A stretch of DNA of 64,000 bases from Macrotis lagotis (GCF_037893015.1 NC_133660.1:281047067-281111066); one strand, 5' to 3'. Numbered from the stretch's first letter, positions 1 through 12,736 are shown. Made by a program: numbers and translations. The notes: generated by a model from the letters alone, not told the origin.

Positions 1-365
1 GTGTCATTTCTAGCAGACTGTCAATTAGTACTCAAATGTTTCCCCCTTGTGCTGCCTAACAGCTGGCTGCCATGCCGGCTCCATCCACCCATCCAACAGT
101 TATTTGAGAGCAGGGCAGACCCTGGCCCAGGACCGCCCATGTCCTCTTCAGAGAAGGGGCTGGGCTCTGAGCTCGGCAGAATGGAAGCAGCTCAAGTTTA
201 GAGAACCCACCCTGGCTGTTCCCATGGACTGTTTGTGCCCACCTTGTGGTGGTCTGACAGCCACAGGAAGACCCCCCCACACACACACATCTTGTCATGG
301 TGGGAGGCAGTGTGCTTGAGGCTGGACAGTGAGGGAACGCTGGCAGGGCCTCAAGCCAGGAGGAC

Positions 366-476
366 CCCTCTTCCTGAGTTCAAATCTAGCTTCAGGCACT
401 TCCTAGTTGGAGTTCCCAGGCAAATCCCTGAACCCTGTTTGCCTCAGTTTCCTCATCTGTAAAATAAGCCAGCCCT
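366..476 (+). repeat. Old MAR1/MIR-type SINE fragment
   Basis: The core reads like the tRNA-derived therian SINE body: CTGAGTTCAAATCTAGCTTC, then CAGTTTCCTCATCTGTAAAA. It is diverged and lacks clear ends. Classification is from memory of the consensus. Confidence 0.6.
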
Positions 477-647
477 CCAGGATCTCTGCCAAGCAAACCC
501 CACCAGGGGTCGGGGTCAGGAAGAGAAGGACAGGGCTGGGCAGAGAGGGAAAAGGGGGCGCTGACTGCTTCCTCTTGGTCTTTATTGTTGCCAATTTCTC
601 AAGAACTGCCAAGGGTCTGGGGGTTGGGAGGGGGTTAGAAATCTGGG

Positions 648-655
648 TGACGTCA
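648..655. promoter_or_regulatory. Perfect CRE palindrome TGACGTCA
   Basis: An 8-bp CREB/ATF consensus lies 372 bp before the first coding exon of C11orf24 and is followed by TTTGCAAAT, an octamer-like word. Only the motif is seen. Whether it is bound is unknown, and an 8-mer can arise by chance. Confidence 0.25.
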
Positions 656-1106
656 CTTTGCAAATTGAAAAACAAAAAAAGATTTTTAAAAAGCACCGTG
701 GCCAGCTCTGACATCTTCCTGGCAGGTTGACAAAGCGCTTTCTGAAGGTGATCCCATCAGATCTGTGTAGCAGCCTTGGGAGGTGGGAAGATAGAGGTGC
801 GGCTGGCAGGGTCTGGGCATGGAGGAGGCCGCTGGTCTCCTGACTTGCCCACTGCTCCCCTGGATGTGACTGCCTCAGAGAACCCCAGTCTCCTTTTATA
901 AACCTCCAAACCCACTTGGGTGTATCTTCTCCAACTGGTCACATCCTCTGGAATCCTGCCACCAGCTGTGGGCACCTTTCCGAAAAATGCCTCCTAATGA
1001 GCCTCTCTCTTGTTTGCAGATGCCTCAAGTTTGATTTGAGCCCCTCAGGAGCCAGCCCTCTGGGAGTTTTGGAAACCATCACCTCCAGCTCTGAGCTGCC
1101 CTCAAG

Positions 1107-1206
1107 ATGTGGGCGCCCATTGCCTTCCTTTGGCTGTCTTCTCTGTCCTTGTCCTTGTCTGAGGGCTCCTTGAATGGGAGCCAGGCCCAGGCACTCGGCA
1201 TGACAG
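1107..1206 (+). CDS. C11orf24: C11orf24 orthologue, first coding exon (signal peptide)
   Basis: The exon runs 1020-1206; it is preceded by TTTGCAG and followed by the donor GTGAGC at 1207. The ATG at 1107 opens 33 codons plus one base (phase 1). The peptide starts MWAPIAFLWLSSLSLSLSEG, a typical signal peptide of about 18 residues with a hydrophobic core, and resembles the human start MWTALVLIWIFSLSLSES recalled from memory. A sequon NGS follows at residues 23-25. The phase fits exactly to the acceptor at 4505, where the leftover G joins AA to give Glu34. C11orf24 is a Golgi-resident type I membrane protein reported to cycle to the plasma membrane in Rab6 vesicles. Human has about 449 residues; the two exons seen here give 370, so either the marsupial ectodomain is shorter or a small in-phase exon in 1207-4504 was missed. 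Confidence 0.85.
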
Positions 1207-3097
1207 GTGAGCAGATGGCCCAGAGTGGGAGCCCAAAGTGTGCCCACTCCCTATAGGCTCTCCTCTCCTCTCTTTGGTAACCACTGACCAGGATCTGAAC
1301 CATGACAGGTCAGTGGCCAGAAGGGGCCAGTCACCCTTTGACACTTCCTAGGGATGTGACCCCAGGCAGACTTGTCCCAATGGAAAGGGAGCCCGCCAAC
1401 TCTGGAATGGGGGGACCCAGGTGCCAATCCGTGTCGGCCAGTCCCGGGCCTCTCCCTCCTCACTAGTCTGGAGACATCACTAAGTTACAAAGAGAGCTAG
1501 AGCCAGGCCCTGCCCTCAAGGAGCCTACAGTCTAATGGAGGAGGCACAGGGGGCTTTGGCACTGGGCTGATGAGACCTCCCTAGGCTGAGGGGAAAATCA
1601 CTCCCCCCCCCCCCATCCCCGGCAGCCAGGGAGCCTCCCACCTCAGAAGAAAAGGAGAGGGGTGTTTTCTCACATCTCCACTGGGACCAAGTCTGGGGGT
1701 TCCAATGACATCAGGTTTTATCTCCTGGAAAACCCCTGTCCAGAACTGTGAGACCCCACTCTCTGAGGAGTTTTGGAGTCCTGTTTGATGTCACAGCTTT
1801 GTGTGACCCTTCAGGTTCCCTGCCAGAGGAGAAGCCCCACGAAGTTAGGACTGTGTCCAGTTCCGCCTTTTATCTCCCATCCTCAGCTCCTCTCAAAGTT
1901 TCAAAGCCACCCCCACCTTGTCCTCTTTTAGTTGAGCCCCTCTCTGGCTGTAGATTGGGGGGGGGGGGGGTGAGGAGACCAGTATTGCACCAGGACTCTG
2001 GCTGACTCTGATTTTAGTTCAGAGGAGGTTTTTTCATTTTGTTTGGAGATGCAGGGGGGAGAGCAGGGGGCTAGAGAATGGGGAACCTGCCCCAGCCAGG
2101 CCCAGGCAGAGCTCCCATGGTCCCTGGAGGGCACCCCTGAAGTGGTGCCAGGATGCTGGCCACAGGAGACACAAGAACTGAGAGCAGGGGCTGCGCAGCG
2201 AACCCCTATGACCATGGAGCCTCAAGGTTGGAACTTGGGCCCTTGTCCTAACGGACAGCATGGGGAGAGCGGAGGACATGGGGGCGGCATCCCCACACCC
2301 TGCCCCTCATGGGCCAGGCCGCCACTGCCCAGGTCTTCATTTGGTCCAGTGGGCCTGGCCCAGCCTGGCCTTTTGAGTTCCCAGGCCCCTGGCATAAGGA
2401 CTTTAAGTGTGCTAGGAGGGGCTCTTTAAAGGGCCCCTGCAGTGAGACTTTCTGTAAAATAAACTGTTTGTTTGATAGCATCAGGTTTTGAATTTTGAGT
2501 TATCTTGAAGGGAAGCAGACATTTCCATTAAGATGCACCACTGGACCAGCTGTGGGTGGTCCTGCTGGGCAGACCAGGTTCAAGGAGTGCTGGAGACCCC
2601 CACCTTCCTCCCCAGCCCTCCTGGCTCCTGCAAGGCAACAGTTTAAGCCAAGTTCTTGTCTCTTCTCAGACCTTCCCTGGGAGACAGTGTTTGATTTTGA
2701 GAGGACTTCCCTGTGGGGTTCATGCCAGGGGCTGGACATCAGAGACACAAAGGAGGGAGGGAGATGGTGACCTGACTGGTTGGGGGTCTAGGGCACCATA
2801 ACTACATAGACAATGGGGACATCCTCACTCACTTTCAGAGAGCCACCAGTGTTGGGGGAGCTGGCCTGGGGATAATGGAGGAAGAAGGCCAGTTGGAGGA
2901 AGGGGGAATGTGTGAGTAGTGGTTGAGACCACATGGGAAGCAGAGAATGGTGGTTTACATTTGGTCCAAGAGGTCCTTAGATTTATATGGAGTCTCTTAG
3001 GCAAGGGGGTGAGGTGAGCAGATCTACTTTTGGCAGATGATGAACTGGGAGGGAGAGAGGTCTGAGACAAAGAGGCCCCAGAGGGACCCTTGTATGA

Positions 3098-3271
3098 ATC
3101 CAGGTGAGGGGGCAGCTAGGTGGCACAGTGGATGGAGTACCGGCCCTGGAGTCAGGAGGACCTGAGTTCAAATTCATCCTCGGACACTTAATAATGACCT
3201 AGCTGTGTGGCCTTGGGCAAGTCACTTAACCCCATTGCCTTGCAAAAAGCAAAAAAAAAAGTCCAGGTGAG
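3098..3271 (+). repeat. WSINE1-like SINE with target-site duplication
   Basis: The full body starts GGGGGCAGCTAGGTGGCACA at about 3108 and ends in TTGCAAAAAGC plus an A run near 3260. The word TCCAGGTGAG flanks both sides (3098-3107 and 3262-3271), a probable target-site duplication. Confidence 0.85.
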
Positions 3272-3689
3272 AGGGGCTGAGTCATGAGGGGTCACCAAGG
3301 ACTGACTGACAGTTGAGCAGAGGGGTGGGGGATGGGAGAAGAAAGAAGAGAGGATGATTTCAAAGCAGAGGATGCCTATTGTTAAGAGAGGGGAAAGTTT
3401 GGAGGGAAATAATGAGATGAGTTTGGTTTTGAGTGTGAGAAATGCACAGGAAATAAAATTTAGAAACGTCCATTAAACACTTAAGTGGGTGAGGCTGACC
3501 AGAGAAGGCTGGGGGCTGGTCTTTTGGATCTGGGGGTTGTTAAGTTAGAGTCAAACCCCCTCCCAGATGCCCTCTGCACCAAGTACAGAGAAAGAAGGGA
3601 AGAAGACCCTAGACAAAGCTTTGGAGACCATCCCCACTGAGGAGTGGTCAATCAGAAAAGGAGTATAATCACGATGGGGGCAACTCAAG

Positions 3690-3928
3690 AGACGTCGCAA
3701 TAGATAGAGTCCAGGTTTGGAGGCAGGAACACTCCTCTTCCTCAAATCTGACCTCATATACTCCCTAGCTGTGGGCTGGTTACTTCACTTGTCTGCCTCA
3801 GTTTCCTCCTGTACCAAATGAGCTAGAGCTGGAGATGGAGATGGAGAACCACTTCAGTATCTTTGCCAAGAAAATCCCCAGTGGGGCCCCAAAGAGTGGG
3901 ACATAACTGAACATGATTGAATAAAAGC
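3690..3928 (+). repeat. MAR1-like SINE
   Basis: This copy has the long MAR1-type 3' half: CAGTTTCCTC, then GAGAACCACTTCAGTATCTT, then GGGCCCCAAAGAGTGGGACA and ACTGAACATGATTGAATAA. The 5' end is weak. Confidence 0.75.
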
Positions 3929-3944
3929 AATCATAATAATGATC

Positions 3945-4110
3945 ATGATAATTGATAAGAATTAGCATTCATCAAGTGCCTTAGGACCTGGGGCTCCCCA
4001 TATGGCAGCTTGTGAATCAGGGGTCATTATTATGCCCATTTCACAGAAAACAAAGGGTGGGGGCTTGCCAGAGGTCTCCCAGCTGGGAAGTGTCTGAGAT
4101 TCCAGCCTCC
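3945..4110 (-). repeat. MIR-like SINE fragment
   Basis: The pattern ATTAGCATTCATCAAGTGCC, TTATTATGCCCATTTCACAG and a diverged CCAGCTGGGAAGTGTCTGAG is the antisense of the therian MIR/core-SINE arrangement. It is an old copy. Confidence 0.6.
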
Positions 4111-4503
4111 AGAGAGTGCTGAGAGGGAGAACAGAGCCAGGAGTGGTGGACATCAGCGCCCCGAGGACTGCAACCAGCCTGTACTTCTTTTTTCTCCCCT
4201 CACACCTAGCCAGGCCTGGGTGCTTCATCACCTGGGTTGAATGAAGAGGTAGAGGGGGGGATGCCCAGAGCCACAGAGAGGCCAGGGAGGACAAATATGG
4301 GGGAAAAGGTCATCAGGGGAGAGGAGAGAAAGGAGCCTGGGGCAGCCAGAGAAGCGCCCCTGGAGCCAGCAGGCCATACTAGCCAAGCCTGGCTGTTGAG
4401 CAGCATAGGCACCACCAGAAAGGAAGGGACCTTCTGAAAGGCAGCTGGGCTGGGCCATTTGAGAACAGAGTTTGTCCTTCAACTTCCTTTTTTTTTTTTT
4501 TAA

Positions 4504-5517
<1,014 letters not shown>

Positions 5518-6012
5518 GGGGGTTTAATTTGTATGAGGATGAGTCAAGTCCGTGCAACTATTTCCTCTCTTTTTCAGTTTGCCTATATAAGACCAAATCA
5601 AGTGCTTCCAAATTAATTTGGTGCAATTTAGGAGAAACGCCAGCTACTTCAAAGGATTTAATTTATATCTAACTCCATTATTACTAAAGAATTGCTGCTT
5701 CGTTTATCATAATTTTTTAAATCATGTTGACCAAGGGCCGGGCTAGGCCAGCAATCATTGTACCAGATCAGGTGGTGCTTCCAGAACCCTCTTGGTTGCG
5801 TCCTCTTGTACCGTCATTTTCCATGCCGTGATCAGAGTGCCAGCAACCAAGTTTGGGGGTTTCTGATGGACTTTTTTCTGAGCTTAATTATATTTATGTA
5901 ATACAGTGCGCTGCCAACCTTCATTGAAGTCAGATCCTTTTGGAGATGTATAATGAGTAATATGGTTTATTTTTGTAAACACTCATTTAATAAAACATGA
6001 GGTCCTGAAGAG
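5518..6012 (+). terminator. C11orf24: C11orf24 3' UTR with polyadenylation signal
   Basis: AT-rich sequence follows the stop codon, and a canonical AATAAA lies at 5989-5994. Cleavage would be expected about 10-30 bases later. No other AATAAA is seen between the stop codon and this one. Confidence 0.8.
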
Positions 6013-6528
6013 GCTACCGTTTCCTTGCCACTTCTTTTGACTTTCTTTTTCTGACTGCTCAGTTGGTTGGCTAGTCGAAGCTGCCTACTCTCCATCCTGT
6101 TCCCCCTGCCACCCTTGCGGAGCCCCATGGCCCATAGGGAACCTGCCATGAGGCCTCCTGACCAGATGGCTGACTCTAGAGAGCCTCAATTTCCCCTTCC
6201 TGCGTTCCAGTCCCTGTGCTCAGGCAGGAGCCTTCTCCAGGTCAGGGCACAGGCAGCTTCCAGATACAGAGTATTGAATGCCACCCTAGATGTGCTTTCT
6301 TTGGAAGTTTCCTTGTTTGTCCCTTCCCTGCCCAGTTGCCCAAGCTTGGCCCTTCTCCACTGGCCACTCAAGACATCTGGTGGCTTGGTTTCGTGCAGCT
6401 GCCTTGGTAGCTGCTACAGGATTCTCTGATTTCTCTAAATACTGAAAAAAAACCCCAAAGGACTTGAGTTTATTTTAGTTTGTTCTCTTGACCTTCTAGT
6501 CCCAAATCTCCTTCCCCTCCCCATTTAA

Positions 6529-6677
6529 TTTTTTTTTTTGCAAGGCAAATGGGGTTAAGTGACTTGCCCAAGGCTGCACAGCTAGGTCATTATGAAGTGT
6601 CTGAGGTCACATTTGAACTCAGGTCCTCCTGACTCCAGGGCTGGTGCTCTATCCACTGCACCACCTAGCCACCCCAT
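6529..6677 (-). repeat. WSINE1-like SINE
   Basis: Antisense copy: a T run, TTGCAAGGCAAATGGGGTTA, then GTCCTCCTGACTCCAGGGCT and CCACCTAGCCACCCC. Body complete. Confidence 0.85.
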
Positions 6678-7059
6678 TAAAGACTGGAGATGCCACCCAT
6701 TTAATCTGATGCATCCGTCCTGTCTTGACTCCTAATAACCCCAAAGTGAGAGGGATTTTTCACTCCCTCAGTCCTAGGGCTTTCTCCTACCCCTTCTTTC
6801 CTCACCCTTAAGGCTTTTTCCCCCCACTCTCTTCCCAGAATCATTGGCAATCAATAATCTGAACAGGTTATGTGCCTTGAAATGTGCATCGGATTGAATT
6901 TACTGGTGATGTTGAAAGGGATTCTGAGATCCTTAATTCAAAACTAGAATTTGGTAGATGAAGACACTTAAGCCCAATGGACCAAGACCAAGAAGCAGAT
7001 TGGTTGTTGTCATTTATCCTTTAAGCAATGAACAAGGATGGAGGTCATGAGAAGGGGGG

Positions 7060-7060
<1 letters not shown>

Positions 7061-7121
<61 letters not shown>
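7061..7121. repeat. (GA)n microsatellite, about 30 units
   Basis: Uninterrupted AG dinucleotides follow a run of nine G. Simple-sequence repeat, likely polymorphic. Confidence 0.97.
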
Positions 7122-7124
<3 letters not shown>

Positions 7125-8169
7125 GCAGGAGGTTTGGAGCAAGAGGAATAGCAGGGTCTGGTTCTATAATGGGAACTCAAGAAGCCGAGGATGACACTAA
7201 GGTAGTCACCCCTCGTGAGAGGGAGGACAGCGGTACTGGTGCTGTGGACAGACTCCACAAGTTGGAAAGAGTGGTGGGAAGGGACAGGAAGAGTTGTTGT
7301 AGATGAGCTGAAATACCCATGGGATGTCCAAGTCAAAATGTTCCCTGAGGCCAGTGCTCAGGAAGGAGACTAGGGTCAGCTAGCAAGAAATGGGAGACGG
7401 TTATTAAAGCTGCGTGAACCAATGGGGTTGAGTGAGAGTTGCAGAGAGGAGGAGGAGGGAATCTAGACCTGCCCCCCAGGGGTGGGAGGAGAATCAAGAA
7501 AGCCCAAGATCATCAAAACCCAAAGACCTGACTGGCCAATTGTGCCAGGAGCCCCATGGGGTGGAGAAGGTTGAGGGCAGAGGAAAGGCCATCATATATG
7601 GCCATTAAGAGGTCACTGGTCACTTTGAGAGAGCATTTGTCAGTTGAGTGATGAGGCAGGGTTGGTTCTGGACTGGTTTGAGAAGTGAGTGAGAGGGAAT
7701 TGGAGGCCAGAGAGTGTGAGGGGAGGCTTTTTCTGTTTGGGGAGAGGTCTGGTTTGTAGGGAAGGAAACCGCAAAAGGGAGAGTGGAAGAGGATCCAAGT
7801 TAACCAGAGAGAAGGGGTGATTATGGGAGAACTCTCTCTGATCCAGGCTCAACCATTTACTGCCTGCCTGACTTTGGGCAGCTCCTCTTCTGGAAATGAC
7901 CTAGCTGACCCCCAATGACCCTTCTAGGTCTACATCAATGGTTCCAAGTCATTTTAATGTGAGCCTCATTGCAGTGAGCCCAGTGTGATGGACCTAGAAC
8001 AGGTGGGGATTGAGGAAGGTCAAAGAATTCAACCTCTTTCCCATGGAGGAGCAGCACATTGGCCCTGGGTAGGGACTTGGATGAGGAGGGCTCCTGAAAG
8101 AAGAGGCAGGAATGTTCCGAGAGGGGGTGCCACAATGAAGTTCCAGGGGAATTCTATCCAACCAAGCCT

Positions 8170-8964
8170 GATTCTAGAGGCTCATCTCAAAACTGGTGTG
8201 GGTTCAGCTCCAGACCACCACAATAAAGTGAGTCACACATTTTTGTGTTTACACTATTGTAGTCAGTTAAGTGTGCAATAATAAATGTCTAAAAATGGAT
8301 ATGCCTTAATTAAAAATACTCTGGCTTTAAAAAAAGGCTAACATCCTCTGAGCCCTCAACGGTCGCAGTCTTTGCTGGTGGAGGGTCGTCTTGATGCTTG
8401 CCGACTGATCAAGCACTGGCGGCTGAAGACTGGGCTGGCCACTGCAACTTGTTAAAATGAGAACAATGAAGTTTGCTGCATTGGTTTCACGAAAGATTCC
8501 TCTGTCATAGGTGATGCTTCTTGAGAGTATTTTACCCCCATGAAGACCGACCCCTACTTTATCAAGTGCCATGGCTCTAACTTCCTCAGGATTGTTGTGT
8601 CTCAAGGAAAGGGGAGGCCTGAGAGATGTGGAATGGCCAATGGCAGGATTTACCAATGACTTCTACGGGTGACTTGTGGCGCCCCAAAACTATGACAATA
8701 GCAACCCCAAAGATCATTGGTGCCAGACCTGCCTGGAAGAGATAACAATAATGTTGATGATGATGATGCTGCTGAAAAAGTTGGAAATACGATGAGGACT
8801 CCCAAAATGGGACACAAAGACTTGACCAACAGGAGCCCATGGGGCTGCAAAATGAGGCCAAAAGACTCAATCCATGAAGGATAGCGCCAAACCTGCCATT
8901 TGTAAAAACAACAACAAATCAATGTATTCAAAGTGAAGCCTAACAAAGTGAGGTCTGCCTGTAT
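8170..8964 (-). mobile_element. Tigger-like (pogo/Tc1-mariner) DNA transposon, internally deleted
   Basis: The left part (CCACAATAAAGTGAGTCACA, TTGCTGGTGGAGGGTCG, CACGAAAGATTCCTCTGTCA) and the right part (ATTGTTGTGTCTCAAGGAAA, GTGGCGCCCCAAAACTATGA, ending CAAAGTGAGGTCTGCCTGTA) match, in order, the two ends of the mammalian Tigger1 consensus as I remember it. The transposase would read on the minus strand, but nearly all of it is missing: the join near 8580 skips from the 3' end of the element to the region just before the transposase start. It is an old non-autonomous remnant. Subfamily is uncertain. Confidence 0.75.
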
Positions 8965-9342
8965 AAGAGTTCCCCACTTCAGGGTGACCCCTAGTGAAGA
9001 AGCAGCAAAACTGGCCTGAGTCCTTCCCGAACCCCTTTTTCCTTGGCTCCTGCTGGCCTCACCAACATGCTGGTGGGTATCCCTTTGCCAGCTTCTAGAG
9101 GGGGAAAATACTCCAAGGAAAGGGGGGTTTTGTGCACCTCCCTCCCCACCCTGCTGTCCAGCCTTGCTTCACTTGGTCAAAGGAGAGCTCACTAGGCCAG
9201 TAGGCATTATGTCTGGAAATGCCTAGGATGGTCAAGTGATGCCTGTCTTGGGCGTCTGGAGGCCCCAAAGAAGCAGGCAGCTTGACCAGCCTCCTGGGGA
9301 GGCCTTCCTGAGGTGGAGGCTCTCACTGATAAGAGGGGAAGA

Positions 9343-9495
9343 AGGGGGCAGCAAGGTGACCCAGGTGAGAGAGCACCAGCCCCAGAGCCAGCAGGTCCTG
9401 AGTTCAAATCAGCATCAGACACTTGATACTTGTTGACTGTGTGATCTTGGACAAATCCCTTAACCCCGTGGTCTCACAAAAAAAAAAAAACCAAA
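9343..9495 (+). repeat. WSINE1/MAR1-like SINE, diverged
   Basis: Body from GGGGGCAGCAAGGTGACCCA through CTGAGTTCAAATCAGCATCA to CCCTTAACCCCGTGGTCTC and an A run. More diverged than its neighbours. Confidence 0.75.
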
Positions 9496-9544
9496 AACAA
9501 AATAAAAAGAAGAGGGAAAGGTTTGTTTCCTCTATCATCCCATG

Positions 9545-9725
9545 GGCTAGCTGCTATACCAATAGCTCATCCTGTCAATAGCATCCCTGGGAGGCAGGTA
9601 CTGCCACAAAGAGAGGAGCAGTGACTTGCCCAGGGTCCCACAGGCAGAAAGTCCTGGAGGTCAGATTTGAACTTGGGGCTTCCCGACTCCCGTCCCAGTG
9701 CTCTCTGCTCTATGGTGTCCCCTTG
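9545..9725 (-). repeat. MIR-like SINE
   Basis: Antisense pattern with GTGACTTGCCCAGGGTCCCA, a diverged CAGATTTGAACTTGGGGCTT and GTGCTCTCTGCTCTA. Old core-SINE. Confidence 0.65.
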
Positions 9726-9774
9726 CAGCCTCTAAGGAGCTTTGAGTGTTAATATTAATTACCATTAACCTACA

Positions 9775-9960
9775 TTATTGTTATAGTTACAACTGTAACT
9801 CAAGTCTGTGGCGCTTTACAGTTCCAGACCCATTCTCCCTTGCGCCTCACAGATAACCCCACAAGGTTTGATTATCCTCATTTTCAGGTGAGACTCCATG
9901 ATCCTATGATTAGTACCATGGTCAAGATTTGAATCCAGAACCTTCTAATTCCAAGGCATC
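9775..9960 (-). repeat. MIR-like SINE, strongly diverged
   Basis: GCGCTTTACAGTTCCAGA, a TTATCCTCATTTTCAGGTGA box and AAGATTTGAATCCAGAACC in order match antisense MIR layout. Confidence 0.5.
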
Positions 9961-9984
9961 TAGATGAAGTTATGGAGGGGAGCC

Positions 9985-10290
9985 TGGGCTGGGAGCCAAG
10001 AACACCTGAGGGTAGGTCCTGCCTCAGATATTTTTCAGCCATGTGATCCTAGAAAAGTTCACTTCAACCTCAGTTTCCCCATTTATAAAATGGAGATAAT
10101 AATTGCATCTACCTCACAGGTGCCAAATGTTCTGCAATTCTTAAAATTTGTGTTAGCTGTGGAGGAACACTGCCTTGTTTTCGGAAAGAATTGAGTTCAA
10201 ACCCCATCCTCAGACACCAGCTGTGGGGCCCAGGTCAAGTCACTTAATTTCCCTGTGCCTCAGTTTATCCCTCTGATGGATCATGTGACA
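9985..10290 (+). repeat. Two abutting MIR/MAR1-type SINE fragments
   Basis: The first has CAGTTTCCCCATTTATAAAA and GGAGATAATAATTGCATCTA; the second restarts with GAATTGAGTTCAAACCCCAT and ends near TGCCTCAGTTTATCCCTCTG. Both are old and partial. Confidence 0.55.
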
Positions 10291-10407
10291 GCATCTCCCT
10301 AATTATCTCCTTGTTCCACTCCAGGCATAGACTTCGCCAACCATTGTCATGCCTCTGCAAGCCCTTGATGGGTCCCCCCCCCACCTCCCCTCCATAAGGG
10401 GTTGTCT

Positions 10408-10563
10408 TTTTTTTTTTTAGGTTTTTTTGCAAGGCAATGGGGTTAAGTGGCTTGCCCAAGGCCACACAGCTAGGTCATTATTAAGTGTTTGAGACCAGAT
10501 TTGAACCCAGGTCCTCCTGACTCCAGGGCCGGTGCTCTATCCACTGTGCCACCTAGCCTCCCC
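10408..10563 (-). repeat. WSINE1-like SINE
   Basis: T run with AGGTTTTTTTGCAAGGCAAT, then GGTCCTCCTGACTCCAGGGC and CCACCTAGCCTCCCC. Complete body. Confidence 0.88.
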
Positions 10564-11400
10564 AGTATTGACTCTTAATAAAACAAATGGAAGCCAGTCA
10601 CAGAGATTCTCTCACCTCCCGGGTCCCAGATGCCTTTGTCCACTTTGGGCTCCATCAACCCACCCCGTCTCATCCCCTCCCTCACTTCGCCTCTCCCCAC
10701 CTCCTGACTACTGCCTCCCCAGAAGCCCCCCTGCCATCCATCCAGGCCCAACAGCTCTTGTCCCCTCTGGGGCCAATCTCCTTTAGAGTCTGACTTCCTC
10801 CTCCCCTCCTTTTCCTCTCATTCCCCTCTGAACTCTGCCACCTGCCCCCACCCCATCATTCAACCCAAACCACTCTCTCCCAGTTTCTAATCAACAGGCC
10901 CCTTTTCCATCCCTCCTCTTGCCCGATTACTCTGCAGCTGCAGAATGGTCGTCACCTTTGGCTTTCAAGGTTTTTGTGACACCCCCCCCCCCCGTCCCAG
11001 CCTGGGGTCTGTCTGTCTCCATTGCTGGATTCCTTACAGGTCCCTCCTGCTAACCAGAGTTTCCCCAGAGCCCCCTTCTCTTCCCCCTCTAGCCTTTTTC
11101 TCTTGAGGATCTCAGCATTCTTCTTATACTTTACCGCCTTCTTGGGGTCCAGGGACACCGGTTTCCTTGTAGTCCCACGGTCAGATCCAAGGGTTCTCCC
11201 TGGCTGTCCCCCAAGTCTGGCCTTCTCCCCCTCCTCAGCTCCATCTCCTACAAAAAGCCCTTCCTTGTCTCCATCAACACTTGCTAGTCTTCCTTCTGGA
11301 GATTCTCCCTGACTGATCTAAGATGTGTCTTGTTGCATGTATGCATCTTTTCTCCCCACTAGACTGTAGACTTTGAGAGCCCAGTGTCTGGTTCTGGATG
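10564..11400 (+). repeat. Pyrimidine-rich DNA with an L2 3'-end-like fragment
   Basis: The last ~200 bases carry the L2 tail order: CTACAAAAAGCCCTTCCTTG, CTTTTCTCCCCACTAGACTG, TAGACTTTGAGAGCCCAGTG. The preceding ~600 bases are CT-rich and may be older L2 or unique DNA. No gene seen. Confidence 0.45.
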
Positions 11401-12089
11401 GACTGGCCTGGAGCTCAGCAAGCCTCACCTGCCCCATCTGCAGAAGGGGCCGAGATCAGCCTTAACCTTCCTTCCAGGTCCACCTCCCTTTCTTTTGGTT
11501 CTTTGGCTCCTCCGGAGGACTCATTCCACCAGCAGGAGAATCTGGAGATGCCATTCAAAGTAGGACTGTGTTCTAGGTTCCCTGGCCACAACTTTTTTAT
11601 GGCATTTGTCGGACCTTCAGAAAAACAGGCAGAGAGGGAGGCAAGTTCATTGTGGGGAAGCCCACTGGAAAACATTTCCGTATCAGAGGGAGAGAAATGT
11701 TCTGGGCTCCTCTCCCATCTGCCTATCTGTTGACCCTGCCCTCCCTGGATGGCCTCCCAGGTGCCAGTTACCAGGTCCGAGGGCTACCCTCTTATCGGGG
11801 CAGCAGTCCAGAAATTTATTCAGTCCTCTACTCCATAGATATCCATGGAGCATCTTCTGGGGGCAAGACCCCCAGGCAAGGGGAATAAGTGGGGGGACAT
11901 TCTCAGGCAAGTGGACAGGAACAGGACAGTCAAAGCAGAAATAGGAAGAAGGTGCCCCTTGAAGATGTACATATCTACATGGGGGATGTCTGTATGGATA
12001 GGTTTAAGGGGAGTTGTGGAGAGAGTTAGTTCTGGAATCTTGCCCTCCCCTTTCTCGAAGAGAGAAAAGGATTTCTACCTTTAGGAAAT

Positions 12090-12192
12090 GTAGAAAAAAA
12101 TCTGACCTCAGAAACTTAATAATTGCCTATCAGTATGACCTCGGGCAAGTCCCTTAACCCTATTGCCTTAAATAAATTTTTTAAAAAAGTCT
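12090..12192 (+). repeat. 5'-truncated WSINE1-like SINE
   Basis: Only the 3' half remains: ATCTGACCTCAGAAACTTAA, GACCTCGGGCAAGTCCCTTA, then an A/T-rich tail. The DNA from 11400 to 12090 before it shows nothing I recognise. Confidence 0.7.
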
Positions 12193-12229
12193 CTGGTTAC
12201 CCTGGCCAACCTCCCTTACAGGGGAAGGG

Positions 12230-12590
12230 GACCTCAAGCCTGCTAAGCCCCAGGCACTGTGTTAAGGATACACAAGAGGCAGCTTCTGTCCTCCAGGAGC
12301 TTACAATCTAGTGAGGAAGACAACATGCAAACAAAGTGAGCTACATACAGTCTAAGATGAGAGTACAAGAGGGAAAGTACTGGAATTAGGAGGGGTTGTG
12401 GAAGGCTCCTTGGAGAAGGGGAGGTTCAGGTTGGCATGGGTCGGCAGTCAGAGTGAATAAGGGAGAGTCTTGGGGGAGAGTCAGAGAGAATGGCAGAACT
12501 AGGAGAGGAAGGGTCTTGTTTGTGGAAGAGCCAGGAGACTGGGGTCACGGGATTGAAGAGGAAGATGTAAGAGGCTGAAAATGTAGGAAG
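12230..12590 (+). repeat. Old therian repeat fragment, family uncertain
   Basis: The words AAGCCCCAGGCACTGTGTTA, CTCCAGGAGCTTACAATCTA and GAAGACAACATGCAAACAAA are a pattern common in marsupial interspersed repeats. The family name escapes me, so it is left open. Confidence 0.4.
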
Positions 12591-12595
12591 GGAGG

Positions 12596-12736
12596 TTTTT
12601 TTTGCAAGGCAATGGAGTTAAGTGACTTGCCCAAGGCCACACAGCTAAGTAATTATGAAGTGTCTGAGGCCAGATTTGAACTCAGGTGCTCCTGACTCCA
12701 GGGCCGGTGCTCTATCCACTGCACTGCCTAGCCGCT
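12596..12736 (-). repeat. WSINE1-like SINE
   Basis: TTTTTTTGCAAGGCAATGGA to CTGCACTGCCTAGCCGC; complete antisense body. Confidence 0.87.

Larger units (their letters stand above)
1..1019 (+). other. Non-coding DNA upstream of the C11orf24 signal-peptide exon
   Basis: I see no coding exon here. The stretch ends in a good 3' splice site (pyrimidine-rich run then TTTGCAG at 1013-1019), so at least its right part should be an intron of C11orf24, with the 5' untranslated first exon either in this kilobase or before the window. It holds one old SINE fragment and a perfect CRE palindrome. Confidence 0.5.
6013..8160. other. Intergenic DNA after C11orf24
   Basis: No gene is seen. The stretch holds a WSINE1-like copy and a GA microsatellite (listed separately). 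The part from about 7130 to 7850 is purine-rich and looks like an old repeat that I could not assign. Open frames here lack codon structure or conserved motifs. Confidence 0.5.
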
